Position numbers and translations under genes: made by a program
Assembly (NCBI GenBank): GCA_963573305.1
Contig: OY754329.1
Coordinates: 44,102,417 to 44,166,416 of the forward strand
Reading direction: 5' to 3'
Origin: Pyrrhosoma nymphula
Taxonomy: Eukaryota > Arthropoda > Insecta > Odonata > Coenagrionidae
DNA length: 64,000 bases
Part shown: piece by piece, positions 1 through 9,600 of the stretch
How positions within the stretch are numbered: position 1 is the stretch's first letter
How the letters are laid out: every line of letters begins with the position of its first letter
The notes under the pieces: generated by a model
The model's database searches: none
What the model was told of the DNA's origin: nothing
The model's input: the letters and a program-made list of their open reading frames with translations, nothing else

Positions 1-318
1 AAATGGTACTCGAGCCCTCTGTTATTCTGCTTTGAACTGACTTTACAAAGTGCTTGGCAATTGCATCAAATGAACGATGTGAAGCCAATAGATCTTCTTG
101 AATTTCGTCGCCGTGTGGCCTGTCACTATATAGAGACATATGGTAATACTGCTGAGCCTGGTAGAAAAGGGAGACCATCTATGAAGCGTAACCTTGACTC
201 ACGTCATGACGGCATGAATCATACGATTGTAAAGCAAACTCGCTGTGTCCAATGTCACAAAAATACCACTTTTCAATGTAAAAAATGCAATGTATCCTAG
301 CATGTTAAGTGTTCACCA
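1..318 (+). pseudogene. piggyBac transposase, C-terminal fragment
   Basis: This frame is open from the window edge to a TAG at 298-300. The start codon lies outside the window, so this is the C-terminal part of a transposase. Seen: a stretch with LQSAWQLHQ and LLEFRRRVACHYIETYG, then a basic linker, then the cysteine-rich end RCVQCHKNTTFQCKKC. In piggyBac-family transposases the region before the linker belongs to the RNase H-like and insertion domains, and the Cys/His module is the C-terminal zinc-binding domain that recognises the element ends. Reading on past the TAG in the same frame gives HVKC, the remaining His and Cys ligands of the module. The TAG therefore most likely replaces the hydrophobic codon before that His and truncates the last zinc ligands; this is inference. 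The next stop in frame is at 334-336. The piggyBac call is confident; intact function is unlikely. Confidence 0.8.
298..300 (+). other. premature TAG inside the zinc-binding module
   Basis: The stop separates ...QCKKCNVS from HVKCSPGY in one frame. The usual end of this domain is Cys-x2-Cys followed a few residues later by His and Cys, so the stop removes the final ligand pair. A single-base change from a Leu codon such as TTG would explain it. Confidence 0.6.
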
Positions 319-559
319 GGATATGTCTTAATAGTGAGTTAATAAATGTCTGAATAAAATGATTTGCTTGTTATCATTGAGTACGTCATGGTAGTGGATT
401 TGCCTAGTGTTCCATTTTTGGAACACCTCGTAATTAATAATTGGCAAGAGATACATTGTTTTTTCTTTCGGATATTGTATTCATACGTATTTTTATCTAT
501 AATATGTAAAAATCAGGGCAAAATTCGCATTTTTCAAACCTTCGGCATAAATGGGTTAA
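319..559 (+). mobile_element. 3' terminal region of piggyBac element, ending at TTAA
   Basis: Downstream of the transposase fragment the sequence reaches GGCATAAATGGG followed by TTAA at 556-559. piggyBac elements insert at TTAA and their tips start with short C/G runs, so CCCATTTATGCC read inward from 555 is a credible terminal repeat. The matching left end lies outside the window, so the inverted partner cannot be checked here. Confidence 0.55.
407..426. repeat. perfect palindrome, subterminal in the piggyBac element
   Basis: GTGTTCCA, loop TTTT, TGGAACAC: a perfect 8-bp stem with a 4-base loop. It lies ~130 bp inside the putative terminus at 555. Many piggyBac elements carry subterminal inverted repeats that bind transposase, so a transposase-binding role is plausible but unproven. 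Confidence 0.55.
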
Positions 560-1427
560 TAAATATACAGGGTGTTTCTTCACTCAGTGTCACCAGAGCA
601 GGGGTGAATATTAGACGCTTGGCTGAGCATTTTTGACACAGGGAACCCATGTCCGGAAACGTCACCTAAGGGAGCTGTGGGGCATGAAAGGTGCTACCGA
701 ATGTAGGCCACCCGACATACTCGCACCAACAAAATCGCCATTTACTCCCACATTCACTCAAATTTTGGTGGTGAATAACACGTGAGTCTAAAGGCGAATC
801 ACCTCTGGTAAATTATAACGCCGTGCGACGACGCCTGCGTCCGGTAGGAGGCGTTAAGTCCAGGCGTGTTAACTTGTGACGCCGTGCTTCGGCGATGATC
901 CCCCGCGTTGGTTTGGAGGAGGGAGAATGATAATTGCTACGACCTGTTATAGAGGAATTGAATTTTTGTTAATTTGGAAACCTCAAACTTTCTTCTCTCT
1001 CTCTATGGCGTCTACGAGTAATAAAACTAAGAATAAACAATCACGTTTAAGGTTTAATTATGAAATACTGACAAACAGAGAAGCGCTTAACTATTAGCGT
1101 TCGAGATTTAGTATGGCTCTTGATCAAATATCATTTTCACTAACGATCTTCCAGAACCAAAATGAAGGTTTTAGAAAAGTGAGCAATGTACAGTAGAAAC
1201 ACTGGTATCAACAAAAACAAATCGATTCTACTCGTCTTCCACATCTAATGTGTACAATTTTTTCTTTATAGGTAAGCATATTTCAATCTATTGGCCCACA
1301 TGCATGATCTGCAAATCAGAAGACCAAATGTGAGTAAGAGGGTTGAAAAAAACTCTATTTTGGCTTATCCGTGATTTTCTAAGGTTAACATACTCATAAT
1401 TCATACTATTGTTAAGTTTTAACACTA
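560..1427. other. unassigned non-coding stretch
   Basis: No supported gene. It begins just after the piggyBac TTAA with ACAGGGTGTTTC, a sequence type that often marks ends of repeats in insect genomes. It includes a G+C-richer patch around 780-930 with two ACGCCGTGC repeats (about 820-830 and 880-890). Short open frames here show no recognisable family. Confidence 0.4.
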
Positions 1428-1640
1428 AGGGCCGCATTCTCAGTCGCCCCTACATTTTGGCAACTGTAGCCCTGGAGCTGGAGGAGCCCTGCAATGATAT
1501 TCTCAGTCAGTCCTACAACGACTTCATGGGAGTCGTGGGAGTGGTTATGTTGCCTGACGTCCTGTAATGACGTAAACGATGACGTTTGCGTACGTAGCGC
1601 CATTTTTGCCCACTGATGGAGGGATCGAACCGAACTAGAG
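1428..1640 (+). mobile_element. MITE-like element, copy 1, right end eroded
   Basis: It begins with AGGGCCGCATTCTCAGTC, which matches the reverse complement of the end at 6430 (AGGGCCATTTTCTGAGTC). Internally it has a second partial copy of the same TTCTCAGTC motif near 1500. It also has TGACGT-rich sequence (about 1555-1590) and GCGCCATTTTTG near 1598-1610, resembling the inner part of the 6.3-kb copy read in reverse. The right terminal repeat is not recognisable. Likely a non-autonomous DNA transposon; superfamily unknown. Confidence 0.4.
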
Positions 1641-1930
1641 CTAACAAATGAAATCCAAATTGCTATACGCAATTTCATCAGCAGGTTCGTTGACAGCATT
1701 ATTTCCTCTTTAAACATATATTTATCTGGCACAGAGTGGTGCCATAATAGTTCTAATAGATTTTAGCAAATAAATCAAACGTTACCTTGATGTTATGTAT
1801 AGCTATACGCTATAAAAAAGTTAATTTATGTGAGAGGGGAATTGGTGCCGTCAGCAGGTTCGTTGATGGCATTAATGTCCCTCTAAACATTCATTTATGG
1901 GGCACATAGTTGTATCGTAATATTTCTAAT

Positions 1931-1941
1931 AGTGTTTTCTA
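1931..1941 (+). repeat. target-site duplication, left copy
   Basis: AGTGTTTTCTA, repeated exactly at 2307-2317 on the other side of the insert. The uninterrupted satellite copy near 2480 has the same sequence once (AGGGTTTTCTA), as expected for a target site. Confidence 0.65.
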
Positions 1942-2306
1942 AATAGAGTCTAATGAACTTTTTTTGAAGATTTTCGCAGCTCATGTTTATGTTATTCAGG
2001 TTCTGGTTCTGCGATTAAATTACTTCGAAATAAAAATACAACGAAATTATTCGAAATGAATTAAATTTTTACTTTTTTAAATTTTTTTTCGATTGAGGAT
2101 AGTTATAAACTTCCTTATACCTGGCAGAGACTTATTCGAAATTAAGTTTTTTACTTCTCAAAATCATCAACTGCTGGAATTGTTTATTTACTTTTTGAAA
2201 AAAAGACCAGTTGTTCCTAAAAGCCCGACGAAGCCTCCAGCATAGTACGGCGAAACTGTCGCATAATATAAAATAATTTAATCGCAGAACCAGAAACCTG
2301 AATAAC
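1942..2306. mobile_element. 365-bp insertion with 33-bp inverted repeats
   Basis: The insert interrupts the satellite. It carries GTTATTCAGG and TTCTGGTTCTGCGATT at 1991-2022 and the inverted partner at 2274-2306, differing by one T. The right repeat ends exactly at the insert edge. The left repeat starts 49 bp inside the left edge, so either the left edge holds extra sequence or two events are superposed. The interior is AT-rich with no coding capacity. Probably a MITE or foldback element; family unassigned. Confidence 0.65.
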
Positions 2307-2317
2307 AGTGTTTTCTA
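2307..2317 (+). repeat. target-site duplication, right copy
   Basis: AGTGTTTTCTA, identical to 1931-1941, after which the satellite resumes with CATTAAGCAAAAAATACC. Confidence 0.65.
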
Positions 2318-2813
2318 CATTAAGCAAAAAATACCTTGTTGGTGGATACTGCTATACCCAATAACGAAGTAAACTTACGTGCGAGTGGAATAGGTTCCGT
2401 CAGCAGGTTCGTTCACAACATAAATTTCCCTCTAAACATTCATTTATCGGTCCCATAGTGGTATCGTAATATTTCTAATAGGGTTTTCTACGTTAAGCAA
2501 AAGATACCTTGTTGGTGGATACTGATATACGCAATAACAAAGTAAATTTGTGAGGGAGGAATTGGTGCCATCGACAGGTTCGTTCATAGTATTTAATTTT
2601 CTTTCATTATTCAATTACTGGGCATATAACACTATGAGAAACTTTTTCCATTTTTTAATAAATAATGGAATGGTTTTCAAGAGCGTACCTACTGTCACAC
2701 ACGGAATAAGAGAAAATATATAAAGGAGACGACGAGGTGCAAGAACTCCGTATTGTTGACAGCGTTCGATTTTCCTAAAAAATTAATTTAATTCTTCCTT
2801 GAACTACGACCTT

Positions 2814-3058
2814 GACGTGGTGGAAGGGCTTGTGCGTTCCAAAGACCCCTAGAGCTGGACTGGCAGGAGCAAGTACTATTGCTCCTGGTATGGCCACCCA
2901 TGCCAAATAGGTCGAAGGGTAGGAGCCAGACTAAAGGTAGTTCCCTGATAGTGTCACGTTAAAAATACCGTTGAGTGGTGTAGGAATACCTCTCAATTAT
3001 CACTTCCTAGGATATGAAAGTCATTCACAGATAATTGATTCCTGGCAACCACGGGACG
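2814..3058 (+). other. LINE A 5'UTR
   Basis: This segment (GACGTGGTGGAAGG ... CACAGATAATTG) has a second copy at 20066-20290, found there without the rest of the element. The shared block includes GGGTAGGAGC and CACAGATAATTG. It defines the 5' end of the family to within a few bases, because both copies begin to match at GACGTGGTGG or GACGCGGTGG. Non-LTR elements usually carry an internal promoter here; none is recognised by motif. Confidence 0.6.
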
Positions 3059-3091
3059 CCGCCCACTAGGGCGGGTGTCATGCCCGGCAGC

Positions 3092-3105
3092 GGGGGGGGG
3101 GGGGG
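3092..3105 (+). repeat. poly-G run
   Basis: Fourteen consecutive G in the LINE A leader, just before the coding region. Prone to length error in assembly. Confidence 0.9.
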
Positions 3106-3207
3106 CAAGGCCTACCCGGTCGTCATCACACGAAATCCTTACACAGCATCATCATCGGCGGAAACAAAGGATAGGAGGGAGAAGGAGAAGAAAAGAAGAA
3201 ACAGGAA

Positions 3208-3930
3208 GATGAAAACAGCGGTAAAAATAGAAACTTGGAACGTAAGGACCATGATGAGGGCCGGGAAGCTTGTAAATATTAAACGGGAAATAGAAAAAAA
3301 AAAAAATAGATGCTTTGGGATTGTGCGAGGTGAGATGGAAGGATAGCGGGGACTATTGGAGTGATAGCTACAGGATAATCTATAGTGGGGGAGATGAGAG
3401 TCAACGTGGGGTAGGTATGGTATTGAATACAAAATTGGGGCTGAGGGTGGTAAACATTGATCAGGTGAGCGACAGGATACTAGTGGTAGAAATAAAACCA
3501 CGCCCGAAGAATTTCGTACTGGTCCAGGTATACATGCTTACAAGAAACAATAGGGAGGAAGAGGTCGAAGAGGTGTACAAGCAAGTAGAAGAAATCATTA
3601 GAGAAGTGCTGGGAAAGAAAAACCTGATAGTGATGGGTGACTGGAATGCAGTGGTGGGGGAAGGGAGGGACGGATTAGAAGTGGGAGGGTTTGGGCTAGG
3701 GAGAAGAAATGATCGCGGTGAAAAGGCAGTTGAGTTTTGTAAAGGAAATAAATTAGTAGAGTCAAACACTTGGTTTAAACATCACCCCAGGCGTCGGTAC
3801 ACATGGAAAGTGATACTTGGAGATACCAAATTGATTATATAATGGTAAGACAGAGATTTAGGAACAGTGTAAAACTCGTGCAGCTATCCAGGGGCGGATG
3901 CGGACTCAGATCATAACTTGGTGATGATGA
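3208..3930 (+). pseudogene. LINE A endonuclease domain (AP-type)
   Basis: Apurinic-endonuclease-like domain that nicks target DNA to start reverse transcription. Seen in order: ETWNVRTM (about 3232), then a frame change after an A-rich run near 3298-3305, then LCEVRWKDSG, QVYM, MGDWNAVVG, NDRGEKAVEFC, NTWFKHHPRRRYTW. After further frame changes near 3830-3880 comes YIMVRQRF and a SDHNLV-type end (3910-3925). The Asn in WNVRT, the Glu in CEVRW, GDWN and SDHNLV are the conserved metal-binding and catalytic signatures of this fold. All are present but spread over several frames, so the gene is broken. The shift at the poly-A tract could partly be sequence error. Confidence 0.8.
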
Positions 3931-4149
3931 AGTGGTGACGCTAGATTCAAAAGGCTTTGTAAAGGTAGGAAGATAAAGTAGTGGAACCTTGAAGCATTGA
4001 AAGGGTTGAAAAAGAGGGAATACCAAGAACTGGTAGAAAAGAACATAGGTGAAGAAAAGCGGATGGGAACAATAGAGAGAAGATGGGAGATTATAAAAAC
4101 AGGCATCCTTGGAGCGGCAGAGAAAACAATAGGAGCGGTGGAAAAGAAG

Positions 4150-5930
4150 AGGGTTAAGAAGCAGTAGGTAACGGAAGAAATGATTATGAAAATGGAGGAG
4201 AGAAGGATATGGAAAAACGTCAACACCGACGTAGGCAAGAGGAAGTACAAGGAGTTGAATAATAAACTCAGGCGAGTGACCAATCGGGCAAAAGAAAACT
4301 GGTGGAAGGGACAATGCGAGGAAATGGAAAAGCTGCAGGAGGAGGGGGAAGTAGGCGCTTTGTACGCCAAGGTGAATATGTTATCGGGTGGTAAGAGAGG
4401 TCAAACGATACCAAAGGTTAAGGAAAAAACAGGGAAGATATTAATCGAACAGGAAGATATCCAGGAAAGGTGGAGAGAATACGTAGAGGAGTTATATGGC
4501 AGATAGAATAGACCCTTTAGCCTAGATCTAGAGGATGAAGGAACATTAGATAAAGATAACCTAGGACCAGAATTACTTGACAGCGAAATAGAGAGGGCAT
4601 TAAGAGATATAAATGGTAGAAGAGCCGTGGGAACCTACCTGCGGAGCTACTGTAGACTCTAGGTAGTAAGGGGAGAGAATCATTTTTCGAACTTATTCGT
4701 AGGATCTACGAGGAAGGAGTATGGCCAGAGGATTTCGTGAAAACAGTATTAATACCTATCCCGAATAAGAAGAAAGCGTCAGAATGCGAGGAGTATAGAA
4801 CAATCAGTTTAATTTCGCACGCGGCAAATTTTTTACTTAGAATAATAAATAGAAGGTTGGAGAGCAGAGCAAACTTCTTTTTAGGCGATGACCAATTTGG
4901 GTTCAGGAAGGGGAGGGCCACCAGAGACACGATTGCGGTAATGAGGACACTTATATAAAGATACAGAGTATAATCAGGATGTTTTCGCTTGCTTTGTGGA
5001 TTTCGAAAAGGCGTTTGACAGAGTAAACTGGAAGAAACTAATGCAGATACTGGAGAAAATAGGAATAGATTGGCGTGATAGGAGACTCATCCGAAACTTA
5101 TATATGGGGCAGAGGGCTCAGGTGAGGGTAGCTGACCGTGAATCAGGGTGGGCAGTTATAGGTCGTGGTACGGCAAGGGTGCCCGTTGTCGCCTTTGCTT
5201 TTTAACATCTATGCTGAGGAAATGGTAGGAGAGACATGGGAGGAGCTAGAAGTGGGAATGAAAGTAGGAGGCCAGTGGATAAAGTCGGTAAGATTCGCGG
5301 ATGACCAGGCGTTGGTCAGTCGGTCATCGAAAAGATTGCAAACTTTAGTAGATGCATTGGAAAAGCAGTGCGAGAAATACGGGATTAAGATTAATAACAA
5401 GAAAACAAAAGTAATGAGATTCTCTAGGACAAAGAAAGAGAAGACGTTGGTGATAAGAGTAGGAAGTCACAAACTGGAGAAAGTCGGACAATTTAATTAT
5501 TTGGGCAGTACGCTAGAAGAAACAGGACATAGTAGCAAATACAATAGGAGGAGAATAGCGCTAGCGAAGGAAGCGTTCAATAATAGAAGGGAGCTGATGA
5601 CGGGCAACTTAAGTAAGGATGTAAAAAAGAGGCTGGTGAAGAGCTTGATATGGAGTGAGGCGTTGTATAGAGCAGAAACGTGGACCTTGAGAAAGGAAGG
5701 CGAAAATAGGCTGAAGGCTTTCGGAATGTGGGTGTGGAGGAGGGTGGAGAAGGTGCGTTGGGCGGAAAGGAAGACAAATGAGGAAGTGCTTGACATGGTG
5801 GGCGAGGAGAGGAAACTTATGGATGAGATTAGGTGAAGGCAGGGTAGGAGGCTGGAAGTGGTGATGAGGGTCGATGGTTTGCTGAAGGCCGTGATAGAGG
5901 GAAGGATATTGGGTAAGTAAGGGGAAGGGG
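4150..5930 (+). pseudogene. LINE A reverse transcriptase and C-terminal segment
   Basis: RNA-directed DNA polymerase that copies the element at the nicked target. Seen in order: a charged linker (4180-4506); fragments with LLDSEIERALRDINGRRA; finger and palm block PIPNKKKASECEEYRTISL and FGFRKGRATRDT (4737-4958); motif A as VDFEKAFDRVNW (about 4996); motif B as RQGCPLSPLLFNIY (5168-5210); motif C as RFADDQALV (about 5290); then LKINNKKTK-like thumb sequence (IKINNKKTKVMRF). The C-terminal part has ALYRAETWTLRKEGENRLKA and WRRVEKVRWAERKTNEEVL. Stops lie near 4504, 4660, 4956 and 5834, and a frameshift at about 5165-5205. The catalytic Asp residues in motifs A and C remain readable. Confidence 0.85.
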
Positions 5931-6104
5931 TAGAAAGAGATTATTTTTTATGGACGGGATGAAGAAAGATAGGGCTTATGCTGAGATGAAGAAAGAAATA
6001 CTAGAGGTAGATAGGGCACGGCACGTGTAAGAGTCCGTTGGATATTCTCTGACTTTCATCATAATCTACCTCTAACCAGTAGATTACTATAATGAATGAA
6101 TGGT
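5930..6104 (+). other. LINE A 3' end
   Basis: Includes GATGAAGAAAGATAGGGC, GCTGAGATGAAGAAAG and GTAGATAGGGCACGG. The reverse complement of these blocks identifies the minus-strand copies at 17.9, 19.9 and 56.2 kb. It ends with TACTATAATGAATGAATGG, which marks the tail. Confidence 0.7.
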
Positions 6105-6239
6105 ACAAAGTTGCATCAAATACATTTTTGCTACGTTTTTATAAATTAAGAAATGATTTTTATGAGCTTAATTCACATCATAGATATCCTAACAACGATT
6201 ATTTCATCGAGATGTTCAGCATACGGAACCTGGCAGCCA

Positions 6240-6430
6240 TATTTATGTAGGGTGTAGCCGTGCCCGGGGTACCCTACCGGCTACCATACACAAGTAGGGG
6301 CCGTTCTCTTTAAAAATGGCCGCTCGGATGACGTATATAAGGTAGTTTACACCCGTTGATTACGTAAATAGGGCAGGATGACGTATACAGGGTTGGCGAG
6401 CCCTACAGGGACGACTCAGAAAATGGCCCT
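6240..6430. mobile_element. MITE-like element, copy 2
   Basis: The compact core runs from AGGGGCCGTTCTC (6296) to the inverted end GAGTC-like ACGACTCAGAAAATGGCCCT (6411-6430), giving ~135 bp with imperfect terminal repeats. The right end, inverted, matches the left end of the 1428 copy over ~26 bases with few mismatches. The interior carries GGATGACGTAT twice (about 6327 and 6377). Sequence just upstream (6247-6284) has a paired a-b-a'-b' repeat and may belong to the element. No coding capacity. Target duplication not clear. Confidence 0.45.
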
Positions 6431-6499
6431 AAAGCTTACAGCTACATACATTAAGACATTGGTATGCCATAAATACTAAAATGCAGGCAGTATTTGAGC

Positions 6500-6622
6500 A
6501 ACGTAGAAATTTGCACAGAAAAAAATCGTCCTGGACCGGAAATCTAACCACAGACATTTGGCTTAGGTCCTTGGTTCGATTCCCGGTCCACGTCGATTTT
6601 TTCCTGTGGTAATTTCTACGTT
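6500..6622. mobile_element. snap-back tRNA-SINE-like element, locus 1
   Basis: Two 40-bp arms, 6500-6539 and 6583-6622, are inverted copies with about 5 mismatches. Each arm reads, outward from the centre, CCGGTCCA, CGATTTTTT, AATTTCTACGTT. The centre contains GGTTCGATTCC (about 6573-6583), a perfect pol III B-box of tRNA-derived SINEs, followed by CGGTCC, which runs into the right arm. The arms thus resemble the 3' portion of a tRNA-SINE in two opposite orientations. No protein. See the other loci at 35.2, 47.6 and 50.7 kb. Confidence 0.65.
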
Positions 6623-9600
6623 ATTACATCGCCGTATTTGGGGCAGGCATAGATATCTTCAGTATTTGAGTAGTTTTAAAAACTTAAGGCGGAATTTAAT
6701 CCTGTGTTTCTCTCCACACCTTTTTTGCCGGAACGCTATTCATGTGTATATAACATTTTAATATATAACTCATAATTTTTTCTTCATTACCGCTATTTTC
6801 AAATTTTGGGATACATTTCACAGAGAAAGTGATATGTGTGAAGATGATGTGAAAAACTTTTCAGGTTCAAACTTCAATTGAGAAATACAAAAAGCTTAAT
6901 AAGTACATTTTGAAATTAACTAAATGTTTGATGTTTGTAAGTAATTGGAGGTATAACTGATTGATAAATGCTTTTCAGACTGTCAATACCTGTCCCATCA
7001 TCACTGTGATATGGATACTAAGTTTGATGTCGTTAATGTGAATCAATTCACCGATAAGAGATGATTTAGATCTATTACAATGTCATGTAAAACTCCAGAG
7101 GGTCAATTGGGGAGCAATACCCAGGAGTAATTCGGAAAAAGCTTCAACTTTAAAAACTATTCAATTTGATATTTTGATTGACGCATGGAAAACAGCCAGT
7201 GTTTTCGTTATTTTTGAGGATAATATATGAGGAACCTCATCCACTAACCAAATTAAAATGAGTCGGAGAAGGGACCATAAGATTTTATGGTCACAATAAA
7301 TTCATCGAAAAGCCCAGATTTCCCGTGGAAAGGAACTGGCTCTGGGATGTAGGAGCCTTCAGGCTTTGAACAAAGTTAGCGTTGCCCTCACCTACAAAAA
7401 CAACTCTACAAAAGAGATTATTTAAAAGCCGCTGACGATAACAAAAAAAACAACTATGCGTTGGATAACTTTGCAAATTCTAAGAAAAAATGGATAATCA
7501 ATCAGTGAGGTTGACTTTCTGAGTAGATTTAATAAAATTCATATCATGCATCAGATTTGACATCAATCCAAATCTGAGTTGTGGCAGTGTTCGTAGAAAT
7601 AAAAGGAAATAATTAGGACAAAATACGTCATTGCGTTTCCATCACTAGAAACAAGAGGATGAAAACCGTAAAAAAGATTAAACTGTTTTTTTGTGGAAAA
7701 ACTGTTTAAGTACATGCAGCCACCATGAAATTAATTATTGAGAGATATTCGTTTGCGATAAGATAATGATTAATATTGCTATCTATTACACTTATTAAAG
7801 CGAAAATTACTAGAATTGGTTGTTGAAAATTTACACCTTCGCGGCTTGGAAAATTGACGAAAGCTTAGGCAATGCCTCATACGAGGGACGTGAAAACAGA
7901 CGTCAGCAGTGAACGCCGTTTTTGCAGACGGACCTTTAAACTCGGAAAAATCCAGTTTACTTGAAAAGAAATGGCGGCCATAAATCGCGTCCGTTAAAGT
8001 TTGAACATCCAATATGAAATCTTAACGAGTAAAACAGTGGGCACAGGGGGCACAGGGATAAACATTCCCATCAAAAATTAAAAGCATAACAATTTCAGCA
8101 CAGCGCATCCTCAAGGTGAATAATTCAAAGCAACCGATCATGCAGATGGGCCATGGTAGAAGCAAGTCTCATGCATAAAGGAATGATCATCAAAAATATT
8201 AATAATTTGGCATAGGAATACAATCAATATCGGATTCGATTAATATCAATGCGTAGCCATCCAGTATAAATTTGTTGATTATGTAGCCTCCCCTATTTGC
8301 CGATGGAATTGCAAAAAAGATTTGCAATAAAAAGAAAATATTGTCAATATGCTTATATACATGCATAGACCTTGGAGTTTAATAAGAAAATTATCCCTTC
8401 ATTGCACAAAGATTATAGTATAGTATAATAAAAAAAGGATAGGTGGCTAACCAAGACAAATCATTAACCAGGAATATGAAGATAAAAATGCTAACAACGC
8501 GCTGCACAAACTATTTCATTGGTTAATATCCACAACCAAGCGCGCAATGTTCTTTTAAATAGAGCATTGAGAAACTACTATTAGCCATTTAAGATGAAGT
8601 TGCCCGTAACTTGGAGCATAAAAACTCAAGCGAACATTGCCCAGTATTTTGCACAAAAATCCATTAAATCCTCCTACACGTTTCACGATCAGGGAAACAG
8701 TTTATACCTTTAAAAATGTGGGAGAGGAGAGAGAAAGATTTTCAAAAATCGAATAGGGGAAATGGTTTCCAAAATTATTTTTAAAATATAGTCTCAGTCA
8801 TAAGTTCTTCTTGAGTCTACTCCTCACATAAGTCTCTCAACCGCAGCGTGGACAGTAAATATGATTTGGAATTTTTACCATTGTTCCACTTCATTATCAT
8901 TTTTCATCCATCATCATTTTCGTTCATCATCATTCATCATTTTTTATATGTCTAGTATTCCCACTTCAAGCGATAGAACACGAACACTTTTCTGTTTCAA
9001 AACCTTAGGCATTATTTTAAATCTTATTCATAAATATTAAGTCAGTTAATCAGCTTAAAATTCTCTCTAATGATTGTGCTTAAAAATTAATTCATGCAAT
9101 CGTATTTAATGCAAAACAATGTGTCCTATATATGATATTAGGAAAAAGGCATCGCACCTAAATTTTTGACAAGTCACCATTTGTGGCTATTTTGGCCATT
9201 CCTGGCGATTAAAAAGCACTTGGCTTTTCCAATTGCGTTCTAATTCCCTTTATAAGACATCGACAATTCCTTGTGCTAACTCTAATATTGTTGCTTTCTA
9301 TTCAGGGTAATCTATCACGCTTCCACTTGCATAAATCAACGCAAAGTGCATTTTTGACTGACTAAATGTTTTTACTTTTCAAGACACGTTTCCCTCATAT
9401 GCAGAAAAAGAAAGCTACTATAATTCTTGATCATATTATTAGTGCCCTTATGTGGAGGCTTGGATAACAGTGCCGAAAGCCGTTTGGGCTCCTAGACGAG
9501 ACTTACTATTTAGAACACCCCAATTTAATACAGCAAGACCAAAAGTTCAACAAGTAGTTTGGCACTGAAAAAATCTCGAATCCAATTGCGGTATCTTGCT

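Larger units (their letters stand above)
1660..2640 (+). repeat. ~173-bp satellite array, four copies, split by an insertion
   Basis: Four copies of a unit marked by GCAGGTTCGTT start near 1681, 1854, 2403 and 2574. Intervals are 173, 549 and 171 bp. Subtracting the 376 bp added by the insertion (365-bp insert plus its 11-bp duplication) turns 549 into 173, so the array was regular before insertion. Each unit also carries CTCTAAACATTCATTTAT, GTATCGTAATATTTCTAAT and GATACTG-TATACGCAATAAC-like blocks. The first copy lacks part of the segment before GCAGG and the fourth decays toward 2640. No protein is encoded. Confidence 0.8.
2810..6104 (+). mobile_element. LINE family A, near full-length, decayed
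   Basis: A non-LTR retrotransposon with, in order, a 5'UTR (2810-3200), an endonuclease domain, a charged linker, a reverse transcriptase, a C-terminal segment and a 3' tail. The tail ends in ATGAATGAATGG, a short tandem tail of the kind seen in RTE-like clades rather than poly-A. The single EN-RT protein plan and the ETWNVRTM start recall RTE-like elements often annotated as craniofacial development protein 2-like; clade assignment is moderate. Stops and frameshifts interrupt it throughout, so it is not active. I saw no clear target duplication. Related copies lie at 17.9, 19.9-20.3 and 56.2 kb. Confidence 0.8.

Noticed and set aside
3139..4370. Long minus-strand open frames over LINE A (for example 3139-3501, 3835-4370)
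   Set aside because: They are antisense to clear endonuclease/RT sequence and come from its purine-rich coding strand.
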